A stretch of 64,000 nt of DNA from Filomicrobium sp. (GCA_017792465.1 CP051234.1:4372501-4436500); one strand, 5' to 3'. Shown: positions 45,484 through 54,713, counted from the stretch's first letter. Numbers and translations are program-made. Notes: generated by a model not told the origin, from the letters alone.

Positions 45484-46815
45484 ATGGAACAACAACTGGC
45501 TGATCTGGTCGCGAAAGTGGCCGCGCTCGAGAAGTCGAGCGGTATGATGGGAACCATCGATATCGAGATCTATTATTTCTGGGCGACGGCTTTCATGGTG
45601 CTTATCCATGCCGGCTTCCTCGCCTACGAAATGGGGGCATCGCGCGCCAAGAACGTTCTGGCGTCCGGCATCAAGAACATTCTGGCCTTTGCCTTCATCG
45701 TTCCGACTTTCTATTTCTTCGGTTGGTGGATTTATCTGGCGTTTCCGCACGGCTTTGTCCCTTCGTCTGACGGTGATGCCGGTTTGCCTTGGGCGACGGC
45801 CATGGGGCCCAACCTCTCTGACAACGCGACGGGTGTCTTCTGGGCGGCGTTCACGCTGTTTGCGGCGACGACGGCGTCGATCATGTCGGGTGCCGTTATC
45901 GAGCGCATCAAGGTTTATGGATTTGTGATCCTGGCGATCCTGCTTGGCTCGTTTGCCTGGATCCTTGCGTGTGCTTGGGGATGGCATCCGGACGGATGGC
46001 TGTTGAAGAGCTACGGCTATCATGACTTCGGCTGCGCAGGCATCGTCCACGTCATCGCCGGCTTCTTTACGCTCGGCGTGTTGATGAACCTTGGTCCGCG
46101 CATCGGCAAATTCAATGCGGATGGTTCGGCCAACGATCTGCCCGGTCACAACATCCCCATGGTGTTGATTGGCTTGATGCTCATCATCGTCGGTTTCTTC
46201 GGCTTCCTGGCAGCTTGTGCAATTCTCAATGCGGGAGGCCAATGGACCAACATCTATGGTGAGCCGATGACGCTGTCTTCGGTTGCGTTCAATGCTCTGA
46301 TGGGCTTCTCGGGTGGTCTGATCGGCGCCTGGGTGATGACGCGCGATCCGTTCTGGATGATGTCGGGCGGCCTTGCCGGCATCATCGCAGCAGCCGGCGG
46401 CATGGACATCTGGTACCCGCCGCTTGCCTTCATCATCGGGGCCTCCGCCGGTCTCACAATCAGCCTCTTCAACGACATGCTGACGAAGTTTGGACTTGAC
46501 GATGCGGTCGGTGCGGTCGCGGTGCACGGCTGGGGCGGTGTTATCGGTGTCATGTCGGTCGGTGTGCTTGCCTCGGGCTATCCAGGACCTGACGGTTCTC
46601 CGGGCATTTCGCTTGTCGGTCAGTTCGTTGGCCTCGTCGTCTGCATCGCTGTCGGCTTCATTCCAGGCTTCGTCGGCTCGCTGATCCTGAAGATCTTCGG
46701 TTCATTACGGGTGCCCGACGAGGCTCAGATGTTGGGGCTCGACAAGGCCAAGGTTCCGGTTTCGGCATATCCCGAATCCGGCACAGCGCCGGCTGCAACG
46801 GTTCCTGCTGAATGA
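45484..46815 (+). CDS. amt: Divergent Amt-family ammonium (or methylammonium) transporter
   Basis: A 443-residue protein with about eleven membrane helices after a short helical, charged N-terminus (MEQQLADLVAKVAALEKSS). The Amt twin-histidine pore is kept: the first His in FGCAGIVHVIAG and the second in DDAVGAVAVHGWGG; the phenylalanine gate region and SGGLIGAW are present. The usual DFAGGTVVH motif is altered to HDFGCAGIVH, so it is not a typical AmtB. No glnK is adjacent. It lies in the methylamine/gamma-glutamylamide region behind a related operator, so methylammonium or another amine is a reasonable substrate. A 56-residue membrane protein follows. Confidence 0.85.
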   Translation: MEQQLADLVAKVAALEKSSGMMGTIDIEIYYFWATAFMVLIHAGFLAYEMGASRAKNVLASGIKNILAFAFIVPTFYFFGWWIYLAFPHGFVPSSDGDAGLPWATAMGPNLSDNATGVFWAAFTLFAATTASIMSGAVIERIKVYGFVILAILLGSFAWILACAWGWHPDGWLLKSYGYHDFGCAGIVHVIAGFFTLGVLMNLGPRIGKFNADGSANDLPGHNIPMVLIGLMLIIVGFFGFLAACAILNAGGQWTNIYGEPMTLSSVAFNALMGFSGGLIGAWVMTRDPFWMMSGGLAGIIAAAGGMDIWYPPLAFIIGASAGLTISLFNDMLTKFGLDDAVGAVAVHGWGGVIGVMSVGVLASGYPGPDGSPGISLVGQFVGLVVCIAVGFIPGFVGSLILKIFGSLRVPDEAQMLGLDKAKVPVSAYPESGTAPAATVPAE

Positions 46816-46868
46816 AATCTCGGGGGGTGAAAACCCTACTATTACGGCCGCTCTAAAAGGAGTTTGAA

Positions 46869-47039
46869 ATGGCAAGTCCGATTACATCTTGGGAAGGTGC
46901 AGCTGAGTACTTTACCTTCGCCCACTCGCCTGCAGCGCTCTATGGCATCTTGATTGCCGCAGCTGCGTTCGTGGTTTTCGCAATCATCTTCGATGGCATT
47001 CACGAGACGGGTGCGTATAAGAAAATCAGCAAGTCGTAA
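46869..47039 (+). CDS. Small single-helix membrane protein (56 aa) downstream of amt
   Basis: Translation gives a 56-residue protein starting MASPITSWEGAAEYF, with one hydrophobic helix (about residues 22-41, ALYGILIAAAAFVVFAIIF) and a charged tail ending KKISKS. AGGAG lies 6 bases before the ATG, and a strong terminator follows 29 bases after the stop. It is in the same direction as amt, 53 bases downstream, so they should be one operon. I do not recognise the family. It may be a small accessory subunit of the transporter. Confidence 0.75.
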   Translation: MASPITSWEGAAEYFTFAHSPAALYGILIAAAAFVVFAIIFDGIHETGAYKKISKS

Positions 47040-47067
47040 CTTCGATTTTTGCTGATGCAAACGAAGG

Positions 47068-47100
47068 CCCGGCAGTGCTTCTTGCGCTGCCGGGTTTGTT
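47068..47100 (+). terminator. Intrinsic terminator of the amt operon
   Basis: CCCGGCAG (47068-47075) pairs with CTGCCGGG (47087-47094), loop of 11 bases, followed by TTTGTT. Confidence 0.82.
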
Positions 47101-47118
47101 GTATTGCGCGGGCGCGCA

Positions 47119-48720
47119 TCAGGAAGTCGGTTCGCCCTCAGGCAGTAACGCTTCCAGGTCTGCAAGCGAGTTAGCTTCATTAACCGGCTTGTCACGCCGC
47201 CATCGGTGGATGCGTGGGAATCTCAGCGCTATTCCGGATTTATGGCGGCGACTTTTTTGAATGCCCTCGAAGGCGATCTCGAAAACATGCTCGGCTTTCA
47301 CCGAACGAACCGGTCCGAACCGTTCCAACGTGTTTTTGCGCACCCAGCGTGTCAGCTCGTTGAATTCTGTGTCCGTCAATCCGGAATAGGCTTTGGTGAA
47401 GGGGACGAGTTCGTTTCCGTTCCAAACGGCGAACGTGAGATCGGTGAAGAGATTGGCACGGCGTCCGTGACCCGACTGGGCGTAGATCATGACGGCGTCG
47501 ACGGTGAGCGGGTTGACCTTCCATTTCCACCAGTCGCCTTTTTTTCGTCCGGCGAGATAAGGGCTCTCCTTTCGCTTCAGCATCAATCCCTCGCTGCCGA
47601 CGTCGCGAGATTTTTCGCGTTCCGAAATCAGATCGTCCCACGCATCGAATTCGACGAGCGGCGATAACCGCAAGGTGCCGCCGATGTCGTTTTCGCCAAT
47701 CAATGTTTCGAGCGCGCGGCGGCGACTGGCGAAGGGTTTTGCGCGGATGTCATCGCCGCCGGTTTCCAATAGGTCATAGGCCTTGAAGACAACCGGAGCC
47801 TCGGACAGCAGTTTCTTTGAGACCGTCTTGCGATTGATGCGGGTTTGCAGGGTTTGAAAACCAAGTGGACGGTCGTCGCGCCAGGGGAGAATTTCACCGT
47901 CAAGGACGGTGCCATCGGGAAGGAGGTCCTTGAAGGCGGTGAATTCCGGGAAGCGATCGGTGACGAGTTCTTCTCCGCGTGACCAGACGTAGAGCTCGCC
48001 GCCGCGAATGATGATCTGGCCGCGGATGCCGTCCCATTTGTGTTCGGCGCTCCAGTCGTCGGGTTGGCCGAGATCCTCAATTTCGCTCTCAAGCGGATGG
48101 GCAAGATAGAAGGGGTAGGGACGCGAGAGGTTTTCGCCAGGATTGTCGGCGAGTACCAGATCATCGAAGTTGATCGTGTCCGGTGTCCAGTCGCCCATCA
48201 AACGATGCGCCAGGAGCGGTTCGTCAATACCGGTCGCCTGCGCCAGGGCCCGGGTCATGAGTTTTTGCGATACCCCGATGCGAAAGCCACCGGTGATGAT
48301 CTTGTTGAACAAGAAGCGTTCGGTTCGATCCAAGGTTTGCCAGGCTGCCAGGATGTGGCGCTTCTTTTCCTGATCATCGACGCCTTGCAGAGCTTTTACG
48401 ATTTCGATCCAATCTGAAAGCGTTTTGTCGCTTGCCCAGTTGGCGGGCGGGAGGATCAGCGCGATCGTTTCGGCCAGATCGCCGACGATCGGATAGGCCT
48501 CTTCGAAGAGCCAATCGGGGATGCCGGCTGCTTCGGCCGCCCATTCACGCAGAAGCGTCGTGGTGACTGTGCGCCGGGGCCGCTTGTGCGACAGCAGCGC
48601 GATCGTCCAGAGTTTGTCGCTGTCGTCGGCCTCGCGGAAATACTGAGCCAGTGCAGCGACCTTTGCGTTCGTCTTGGTTGTCTGGTCGAGTTCGGCAAAC
48701 AGGCGTGCGAAGCGTTTCAT
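47119..48720 (-). CDS. ATP-dependent DNA ligase of the repair-associated bacterial type
   Basis: A 533-residue ligase. The N-terminal ~190 residues are an all-helical DNA-binding domain (FNKIITGGFRIGVSQKLM). The adenylation motif EHKWDGIRGQ puts the AMP-accepting Lys at about 228; later motifs are TVLDGEI (III), FKAYDLLE (IIIa), EGLMLKRKESPY (IV) and WWKWKVNPLTVDAVM (V). The C-terminal OB fold ends with RFPRIHRWR. It matches the ligase of the ligase/exonuclease cluster linked to cisplatin damage response in proteobacteria. Its start overlaps the exonuclease stop by four bases (ATGA). The chromosome should also have NAD-dependent LigA for replication. Confidence 0.92.
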   Translation of the reverse strand: MKRFARLFAELDQTTKTNAKVAALAQYFREADDSDKLWTIALLSHKRPRRTVTTTLLREWAAEAAGIPDWLFEEAYPIVGDLAETIALILPPANWASDKTLSDWIEIVKALQGVDDQEKKRHILAAWQTLDRTERFLFNKIITGGFRIGVSQKLMTRALAQATGIDEPLLAHRLMGDWTPDTINFDDLVLADNPGENLSRPYPFYLAHPLESEIEDLGQPDDWSAEHKWDGIRGQIIIRGGELYVWSRGEELVTDRFPEFTAFKDLLPDGTVLDGEILPWRDDRPLGFQTLQTRINRKTVSKKLLSEAPVVFKAYDLLETGGDDIRAKPFASRRRALETLIGENDIGGTLRLSPLVEFDAWDDLISEREKSRDVGSEGLMLKRKESPYLAGRKKGDWWKWKVNPLTVDAVMIYAQSGHGRRANLFTDLTFAVWNGNELVPFTKAYSGLTDTEFNELTRWVRKNTLERFGPVRSVKAEHVFEIAFEGIQKSRRHKSGIALRFPRIHRWRRDKPVNEANSLADLEALLPEGEPTS

Positions 48721-49760
48721 GGACTATTGCCGCCCGTTGATGCGGTCTCCGATACCAATTCTTCACGCGCGTCGGCGTCGAGATTTTCTCCTTCGAAGTC
48801 GGTCTGGACGATGCGGGCGTCGTAGCCTTGCGTTTCGAGCCAGCGGCGGAAGACGGATGTATAGCCGTGCGTGACGAAAACGCGTTCCGCGCCGCTTTCA
48901 CGAACCGCGTCGTTGAGCTGCTGCCAATCGACATGATCGGAAAGTACAAAGCCGCGATCTGCCGCTCGGCGGCGGCGGACGCCGCGCAGTGCCATCCATC
49001 CCGAGGCGACGGCTGTCGATGACGGGCCTAGCCTGCGCATCCAGGCCGAACCGAGTGCGGATGGTGGCGCGATGACGAGGCTGCCAGGAAAAATCTCGCG
49101 GGATATGCCTGGAACGATATGGGTGGTGTTTGGCAACCCGATGCCTTGCTCGCGTAGGACGGCATTCGTTGCTTCGACGGCGCCGTGGGTAAAGATCGGT
49201 CCGATTGACTCATCGACGCCGGCCAAGACGCGCTGCGCCTTGCCGAGCGAATAGGCGCCGATCACGCTGGCCTTGCCTTCGGCGGCATTGGCGCGCCACC
49301 AGGCGTTGATCTCGCCGAAGACTTCCGATTGAGGCTGCCAATTGAAGACCGGCAGGCCGAAGGTGCATTCGGTGATCAGCGTGTGGCAGCGGACAGGTTC
49401 GAACGTTTCTGTCAGTCCGTCAGGCTCGCACTTGTAGTCGCCGGTGAAGACCCAGACTTCGCCACGGTACGACACTCGGATTTGTGCCGACCCGATGATG
49501 TGGCCTGCGGGGTGAAAGGAAAATTCGACGCCGTTGATCGTGCGCTTTTCACCAAACTCGACAGTCTCGACATCGACGTCCAATCGGTGGCGGATGACGG
49601 GTGCGGCGGCGTTCGTTGCGAGGTAATGGGCGTGCCCGGGACGCGCATGATCGGAATGCCCATGCGTAATCAAGGCGCGGTCGACAGGCTTCCAGGGATC
49701 AAGATAGACCCCGGCCTGCGGGCAGTGGATGCCCTTATCGGTAAACTCGAGAAGCGCCAT
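48717..49760 (-). CDS. Ligase-associated DNA exonuclease, metallo-beta-lactamase fold
   Basis: A 347-residue metallo-beta-lactamase/beta-CASP-like nuclease. The metal-binding motif ITHGHSDHARPGH is at about residues 32-44; later ligands appear in GDYKCEPDG and in the C-terminal VFVTHGY. SFHPAGHIIGSAQI is the characteristic HxxGH-type segment. Proteins of this group lie next to the ATP-dependent ligase and act on DNA ends. Here it is the first gene of a two-gene operon with the ligase. The Lhr-type helicase and phosphoesterase that accompany this pair in many genomes are not in the window. Confidence 0.9.
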   Translation of the reverse strand: MALLEFTDKGIHCPQAGVYLDPWKPVDRALITHGHSDHARPGHAHYLATNAAAPVIRHRLDVDVETVEFGEKRTINGVEFSFHPAGHIIGSAQIRVSYRGEVWVFTGDYKCEPDGLTETFEPVRCHTLITECTFGLPVFNWQPQSEVFGEINAWWRANAAEGKASVIGAYSLGKAQRVLAGVDESIGPIFTHGAVEATNAVLREQGIGLPNTTHIVPGISREIFPGSLVIAPPSALGSAWMRRLGPSSTAVASGWMALRGVRRRRAADRGFVLSDHVDWQQLNDAVRESGAERVFVTHGYTSVFRRWLETQGYDARIVQTDFEGENLDADAREELVSETASTGGNSP

Positions 49761-49944
49761 GACGAATACTTATGCTGAATTCTGATGAATTCAAACGACA
49801 ACGAGCCTCGTTGGGTTCCCGCGGATGGTGTGGGTGGCGACCTGCGGTCATCGGCTGGCGAACAGCCGAGCGATGCCACCCGTTATGTGAGCTGTGTGAC
49901 GACGCCTCGAAATGATTAGCGGTAATGTTCTGCCAATCCACTCG

Positions 49945-50523
49945 TCACGACTTCGGTGGAGAAATTTCGGCCAACTGCCGCTCAATGGCGGCTGTCAGTT
50001 CCGGCGACTGCGGTGTGACCCGTGTCGAAAAGCTTGTCACGCTAGCCCCGTCAGCGCCGATGAGGAACTTGTGAAAATTCCACCCCGGTTCGCCTTTCCC
50101 ATCAAGCGACGCATTGATCCATTTATAGATGGCGTGTGCGCTGTCTCCCTTGACGCTGACTTTCTCGGTCAACGGGAAGGTGACGCCGAAGGCGCCTTTG
50201 CAAAACTGTGCGATTTTTTCTTCGCCATCGGGTTCTTGGCGAAAGTCGTTGGAGGGAACACCTATCACGACGAGCCCTTGGTCCTGGTAGCGTTCCCAGA
50301 GTGCTTGCAAACCTTCGTACTGGCGCGTGAAGCCGCAAAACGATGCGGTGTTGACGATCAAAACAACCTTGCCTTGGTAGGCCGACATCGGCAGCGGCGA
50401 TCCGTCGATCGAGGTAAATGCGAAGTCCGATAGCTTTTGGCGTTTTGCGGCGCCTGCCAAGATGATCGAGGGGGCCAAAATCATTGCCATCGCGATTATC
50501 GGAAGCATGAATTTTTTCAGCAC
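49945..50523 (-). CDS. Glutathione peroxidase-like protein, exported or membrane anchored
   Basis: A 192-residue thiol peroxidase. The active-site motif NTASFCGFT carries Cys63 in place of selenocysteine; the other family blocks are VVLIVNTAS, VIGVPSNDFRQEP and the NFHKFLIG segment with the Trp-Asn pair. It reduces hydroperoxides with glutathione or thioredoxin. The first ~25 residues (VLKKFMLPIIAMAMILAPSIILAG) form a signal peptide, so it works outside the cytoplasm. The GTG start at 50523 is chosen because AGGAG is 8 bases upstream; the longer frame to 50652 overlaps the hydrolase gene in another frame. Confidence 0.88.
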   Translation of the reverse strand: MLKKFMLPIIAMAMILAPSIILAGAAKRQKLSDFAFTSIDGSPLPMSAYQGKVVLIVNTASFCGFTRQYEGLQALWERYQDQGLVVIGVPSNDFRQEPDGEEKIAQFCKGAFGVTFPLTEKVSVKGDSAHAIYKWINASLDGKGEPGWNFHKFLIGADGASVTSFSTRVTPQSPELTAAIERQLAEISPPKS

Positions 50524-50563
50524 GGAGGTGTCTCCTGGCTTCGCTTGGATTGAAGCATTTTTC

Positions 50564-51604
50564 TCATTCAGTTGGCTGGCAACTGGTCGGATGATCGGCG
50601 CAACGCTTTGCGAAGCGACCGATGTTGTCGGCGAGCATCTGCAGCGCCTCAATGTTCAAGGGGATATGCCCGGCGGCCGGCAGCACGGTCGTTTCGGTGT
50701 TCCCGGGAATTCGGGAAATGAAGTCGGCGTTTGTCGCGGGCGGGATGTTATAGTCCAGCTCGGGCTGGAACAGAGCGACCGGGCAGAGATCGTAGTCTTC
50801 CGGATCGATCGTTGGTTTGTGCCAGCGAAGACTGTCGAGAAACGCAAGCGGGAACATTCCTCCCAATGAGGCAGGGTCGCTGGCAAGGACCTCGTTCAGT
50901 CGCGGCTCATTGGAAATTGTCGTTGGGCTGGCGAAGGTCTTCAAAGGGATGTTGGGTTGAAATCCGCAGCGCAAGACGAAGCTGCCGATCTTCTCCATCA
51001 GCATGCTCCAATCCGGGTTGGGTGCGATTTCGCGGCGAACTTTCTGCTGGCTCAAATCGATGAATGAGGTGGCGCAGACCCCGGCCACGCGATGATTGAT
51101 ACAACTTACATCGTAGCTCAGCATGCCACCGACGCTAAAGCCGAACAGGACGACAGGACGATCATCGCGGCCGTGATCGGCATTGATATAGTCCGACACA
51201 AGCTGGACCCAGTCGGCGTAGCGGAACCGGCGATGTGGTGCTCTTGTGGCGCCGACATATGGCATGTCGATTGCCGACGTCTCATACCCAAGGCGCGCCA
51301 GCGCATGGCCGGCGACCATCGACATCATTCGCGCATTCGTTCCCAGGCCGTGCAACATGAGCACGCGAACCGGGGACCCAGAGTTGCGGTAGCTGTCGAT
51401 GTGAATGGAGCAGCCGCGCCAGTCGTAGGTTTCTTCTTCGGGCTGTTCGGATGGCGGGATTTGCCACTGGGAGGGAAAGAAGCCTTGGATTTCGCGCCAT
51501 GCGGGCGCGTCGTTATAGGAAGTCGGGCCCAAGTTGATCTGGCTGAAGGATTGGGGTTCGACGCCAGAGGCCGCGATTTCGTATTCAAACGATGAGGCTG
51601 ACAC
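50564..51604 (-). CDS. Alpha/beta hydrolase
   Basis: A 346-residue alpha/beta-hydrolase-fold enzyme. The oxyanion segment is LMLHGLGTNARMM, the nucleophile elbow GFSVGG (Ser), the acid probably Asp in FQPELDYNIPP and the catalytic His in LPAAGHIPLN. No signal peptide is seen. The first ~70 residues are an extension without a recognised domain. Substrate is unknown; esterase or thioesterase activity is possible. It precedes the peroxidase on the same strand with a ~40-bp gap, so they may share a transcript. Confidence 0.82.
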   Translation of the reverse strand: MSASSFEYEIAASGVEPQSFSQINLGPTSYNDAPAWREIQGFFPSQWQIPPSEQPEEETYDWRGCSIHIDSYRNSGSPVRVLMLHGLGTNARMMSMVAGHALARLGYETSAIDMPYVGATRAPHRRFRYADWVQLVSDYINADHGRDDRPVVLFGFSVGGMLSYDVSCINHRVAGVCATSFIDLSQQKVRREIAPNPDWSMLMEKIGSFVLRCGFQPNIPLKTFASPTTISNEPRLNEVLASDPASLGGMFPLAFLDSLRWHKPTIDPEDYDLCPVALFQPELDYNIPPATNADFISRIPGNTETTVLPAAGHIPLNIEALQMLADNIGRFAKRCADHPTSCQPTE

Positions 51605-52117
51605 GCACTGCTCCGCCTTTTTATTATGCCCAGGGTAGGTGAGACGAACCCAATCGTCCCTTTAAGAATTGGCTTATTAGCTGAATAACGTTCCAATTTC
51701 GCCAATAGATCTGCGACATACCGTAAAAAAAACGTGGGCCGGAATTGATCATGGTCTTTGAAAGGGTGCCTACAATCCATCCCGGATTTTATCTAAAATC
51801 CAAATCATCTGAGGTTGGCTTCGGTCGATGCTCAAGGGCCCAAGTCTTATCGAGAACAGGTGCTTTGGCTCAAAAAATGGCACGGTCGCGCCTTGCCGGC
51901 GACCCGAGGCTTGCTGCAAGGGTTTTGGCGAGCGGGAGTGGAAGGTGAAAGTGGCTCCTTGCATCAAGACGATGATCGTTGTCACCGGTTGACTGCAACA
52001 GTCTGCGGCCGGAACCCGTGTGTGCTCCATCAGACACACGATTGAAGCCTGCTCCGGCCGTTCGTTGGCCTGCCGCCTTGACAAGCTTTTGATCTCATCG
52101 TTTTCTTTGCGCCGTAT
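51605..52117. other. About 510 bp without a supported gene, upstream of the cobalamin leader
   Basis: Frames here have no convincing ribosome sites or motifs. It holds a perfect palindrome GGATTTT-ATCT-AAAATCC (51784-51801) and a TTGACA at 52078-52083 with TTTTCT at 52101, a candidate promoter 35 bases upstream of the riboswitch. I see nothing else. Confidence 0.5.
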
Positions 52118-52310
52118 CGGTGTTGCGCAAACTCTCTCGCGCAACTGGGAACACGGTGCGGCGGGATCCCGACAGGAGACCGCCAAGTCCGAGGCTGACC
52201 CCGCAACTGTAGGCGGCGAGCCTGTGCCAAAGAAGCCACGGAAACCCCGGCAAGTCCGGCGATCTGGAAGGCAGGCACCAGGCGTTTGAGCCGTAAGCCA
52301 GGAGACCAGC
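52118..52310 (+). promoter_or_regulatory. Cobalamin riboswitch (B12 element), btu operon
   Basis: The conserved core is plain: GGGAACACGGTGCGG (52147-52161), CTGACCCCGCAACTGTAGG (52195-52213), GAAGCCACGG, and the B12-box end GCCAGGAGACC (52297-52307). These match the AdoCbl/Cbl aptamer in order and spacing. It lies on the coding strand before the TonB receptor gene, with about 280 bases between aptamer and ATG, which is long for this class. Confidence 0.92.
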
Positions 52311-52555
52311 TGGTACAGTCGCCCACTCGTTCTGCGGGGTTGCAGAATGGAGCGGATACCCGTTGTGGCGACAACCATCTGGTGTGGCGTGTCGCAAACG
52401 GGAGATCGGTTCTCAATTCAATTTCCAAGTCGCTCAATGAGGCACGTGTTTGTCGGGCACGTGGGTCTCACGAGTTGTCATAATGAAATTTGGCTGATGC
52501 GTTCCACTGAATGCAAGGCCATTGGGAATGGAAACTAAGCGGCGCGACGACACCA

Positions 52556-52580
52556 TCCTTAACAACGTTGTTCGTAAGGA
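52556..52580 (+). promoter_or_regulatory. Hairpin covering the btuB ribosome site
   Basis: TCCTTA (52556-52561) pairs with TAAGGA (52575-52580), the ribosome-binding site of the gene starting at 52590; the interior ACAACGTTGT can pair further. This could be the translation-off structure of the riboswitch. Confidence 0.45.
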
Positions 52581-52589
52581 CTGTCGTCA

Positions 52590-54536
52590 ATGAAATACAC
52601 AATACGCAAACCCCGCTTGTCCCTCAGCCGTCAACTCGCGGCCTTGCTGATGAGCAGCGCGACGGCCTTGATTTTTCCAGTCGGCACGTCGCACGCCGAG
52701 GAGCCAATCGAACTTAAAGGCATTATCATTTCCGGCGGCCTCACGCCCGTCGAGGCGGCCAACTACGGTCGCGCGTCCAGCGTCATAACCGGCGAACAGA
52801 TGGAGCAACGCGGGATCAAGCAACTCGCGGATGCCTTGCGCCAAGTGCCCGGACTCGCGGTCTCTCGGACGGGGGGCGCTGGCGGGATGACGCAGATCCG
52901 CGTTCGTGGTGCGGAAGCCAACCACGTGCTCGTTCTCATCGACGGCATCGAAACCGCTGACTCATCAGGGGGCTACGACTTCAGCGCCATCACCGCAGAT
53001 GAAATCGAACGCATCGAGGTGATCCGTGGTCCGCAATCTGCGCTTTACGGTTCGGCCGCGCTTGCAGGCATCATCAATATCGTCACCAAGCGCGGCATTC
53101 GAAACGGATACCGCGCCGGTGCAACGGTTGAAGGCGGGACAGCGCCGGCGAAGGCCTTTTCCGGACTCGTGCGCGGCGGCAATAGCTTTGTCGACGTTGC
53201 GATGTCAATTTCCCGCCGAGACGACGAAGGTTGGGATGCAGCCGGCGACGATGGCGAGAAGGACGGCTTTGAGAATACGACATTCTCAACCAAGGTCACG
53301 GCAGACGTCACCAAGTCGCTGGAGGTTCAAGGGATATTCCGTTGGACGGACCGGACGGTAGATTTCGACGACACGTCTTTTGGCTGCGGCAGTCCCGATT
53401 GCTATGTTTTCGATGCTGACAATACGACGTCCGGGCGCGACCGGATCGTGGGCCTGTCCGCGAACTACAAGATGTTTGATGGAGCGCTCGTCCACTCGCC
53501 GTTTGTACACTACGCGGACAGCGATAGTGAGACGCTCACGCCAGCTGGCTTTTCGACCCGCTCATTCAACGAAGCCAGTACCTTCAAGTACGGCTACAAG
53601 GGCGCGTACTTCTTCGGCCCGGAACGCCGACATTCAATCGCCGGTCTCATTGAGCAGAAGAAGGAAGAGTTTGAAAACACCTACTCCACGGAAGTCCATG
53701 AGCGCGAGCAAACCAACTATGCTGCCGAATACAAGGGATACCTGACGCAGGACTTCTTTGTGCAGGCAGGTGTGCGCTACGATGACAATGAGCTTTTCGA
53801 CGATGCTTTGACATGGTCGACGTCGGCTTCCTACCGCTTCCGCCCCACCAACACCCGCCTTCATGCGTCGGTGGGCAAAGGCATTGTCAACCCCACGTTT
53901 TTTGAACAGTACGGCACGATCTATGGCGTCTACATTGCCAACCCCAGCCTCATGCCCGAAGAGAGCCTGGGTTGGGACGTTGGCGTGGAACAAAGCTTGT
54001 TCAGTGGCGCCTTCGTCGTCGACGTGACGTATTTCCAGGCGACACTGACGGACGAAACCGCCACAACCACGCTCAGCACAGGTGAATCGACACCGATCAA
54101 TCTTGTTGGAGAAAGCGAACGCCAAGGCGTTGAAGTGCAAGCCACCATTTCTCCCATCCAGGGCTTGTTCTTGTCGGCGTCCTATACCTATCTCGACGCG
54201 ACCGAGCCCGATGGAACTCAAGAGGTGCGTCGGCCCAAGAATGCGTTCGGGCTCAACGTCGCTTATACGTTCCTCGATGGCAGAGCGACAGTCGGCGCGG
54301 ACTTGACCTATAATGGCGGTGACGTACAGGGCGACTTCTCCGATGCCAGCTTTACGTCACCGAAGGTTTCGGTCGAAGACTATTTCGTCGTCGACTTCAA
54401 CGCATCCTACAAGGTGACCGAAGACATCAAGGTTTACGGCGTTCTCAACAACGCCTTCGACGAGGACTACCAGGAAGTTCTAGGCTTTGCCTCACGACCG
54501 CAGCAGGCTTACCTCGGCGTGAAGGTCGGCTACTGA
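52590..54536 (+). CDS. btuB: TonB-dependent outer membrane receptor, BtuB-like
   Basis: A 648-residue receptor with a signal peptide (cleavage near SHAEE, about residue 36). The plug domain has the hallmark ADALRQVPGLAVSRTGGAGGMTQIRVRGAEANHVLVLIDGIE-type block and IERIEVIRGPQSALYGSAALAGIINIVTK; the remainder is a 22-strand barrel ending with aromatic VGY. Cobalamin specificity is inferred from the riboswitch and the BtuFCD-like genes that follow. TAAGGA is 9 bases before the ATG and can be hidden by a hairpin. It takes corrinoids across the outer membrane with TonB energy. Confidence 0.88.
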   Translation: MKYTIRKPRLSLSRQLAALLMSSATALIFPVGTSHAEEPIELKGIIISGGLTPVEAANYGRASSVITGEQMEQRGIKQLADALRQVPGLAVSRTGGAGGMTQIRVRGAEANHVLVLIDGIETADSSGGYDFSAITADEIERIEVIRGPQSALYGSAALAGIINIVTKRGIRNGYRAGATVEGGTAPAKAFSGLVRGGNSFVDVAMSISRRDDEGWDAAGDDGEKDGFENTTFSTKVTADVTKSLEVQGIFRWTDRTVDFDDTSFGCGSPDCYVFDADNTTSGRDRIVGLSANYKMFDGALVHSPFVHYADSDSETLTPAGFSTRSFNEASTFKYGYKGAYFFGPERRHSIAGLIEQKKEEFENTYSTEVHEREQTNYAAEYKGYLTQDFFVQAGVRYDDNELFDDALTWSTSASYRFRPTNTRLHASVGKGIVNPTFFEQYGTIYGVYIANPSLMPEESLGWDVGVEQSLFSGAFVVDVTYFQATLTDETATTTLSTGESTPINLVGESERQGVEVQATISPIQGLFLSASYTYLDATEPDGTQEVRRPKNAFGLNVAYTFLDGRATVGADLTYNGGDVQGDFSDASFTSPKVSVEDYFVVDFNASYKVTEDIKVYGVLNNAFDEDYQEVLGFASRPQQAYLGVKVGY

Positions 54537-54713
54537 AGGATTTGAAAGTCCGCGGAAATATGGATTGGCGAGTAGGAGCCGATGATCTCGATCCTCTTTG
54601 CCAATCCATCTATCGAAGACAACGAAACGCTTTGCGATGAGCCGAAATGGCAGCGACGATCCATGTGGCGAGAGCCTGCCGAAAATGGTTCGGTCGCGAG
54701 CCGGAGGCAATTT

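Noticed and set aside
45457-46527. 356-aa open frame on the minus strand
   Set aside because: Antisense to the Amt transporter; composition (Asp, His, Arg rich) is that expected from the reverse of a membrane protein.
51770-52437. Minus-strand frames of up to 202 aa across the cobalamin leader
   Set aside because: They run through the riboswitch core, show no motif and have no ribosome site; noncoding is the better reading.
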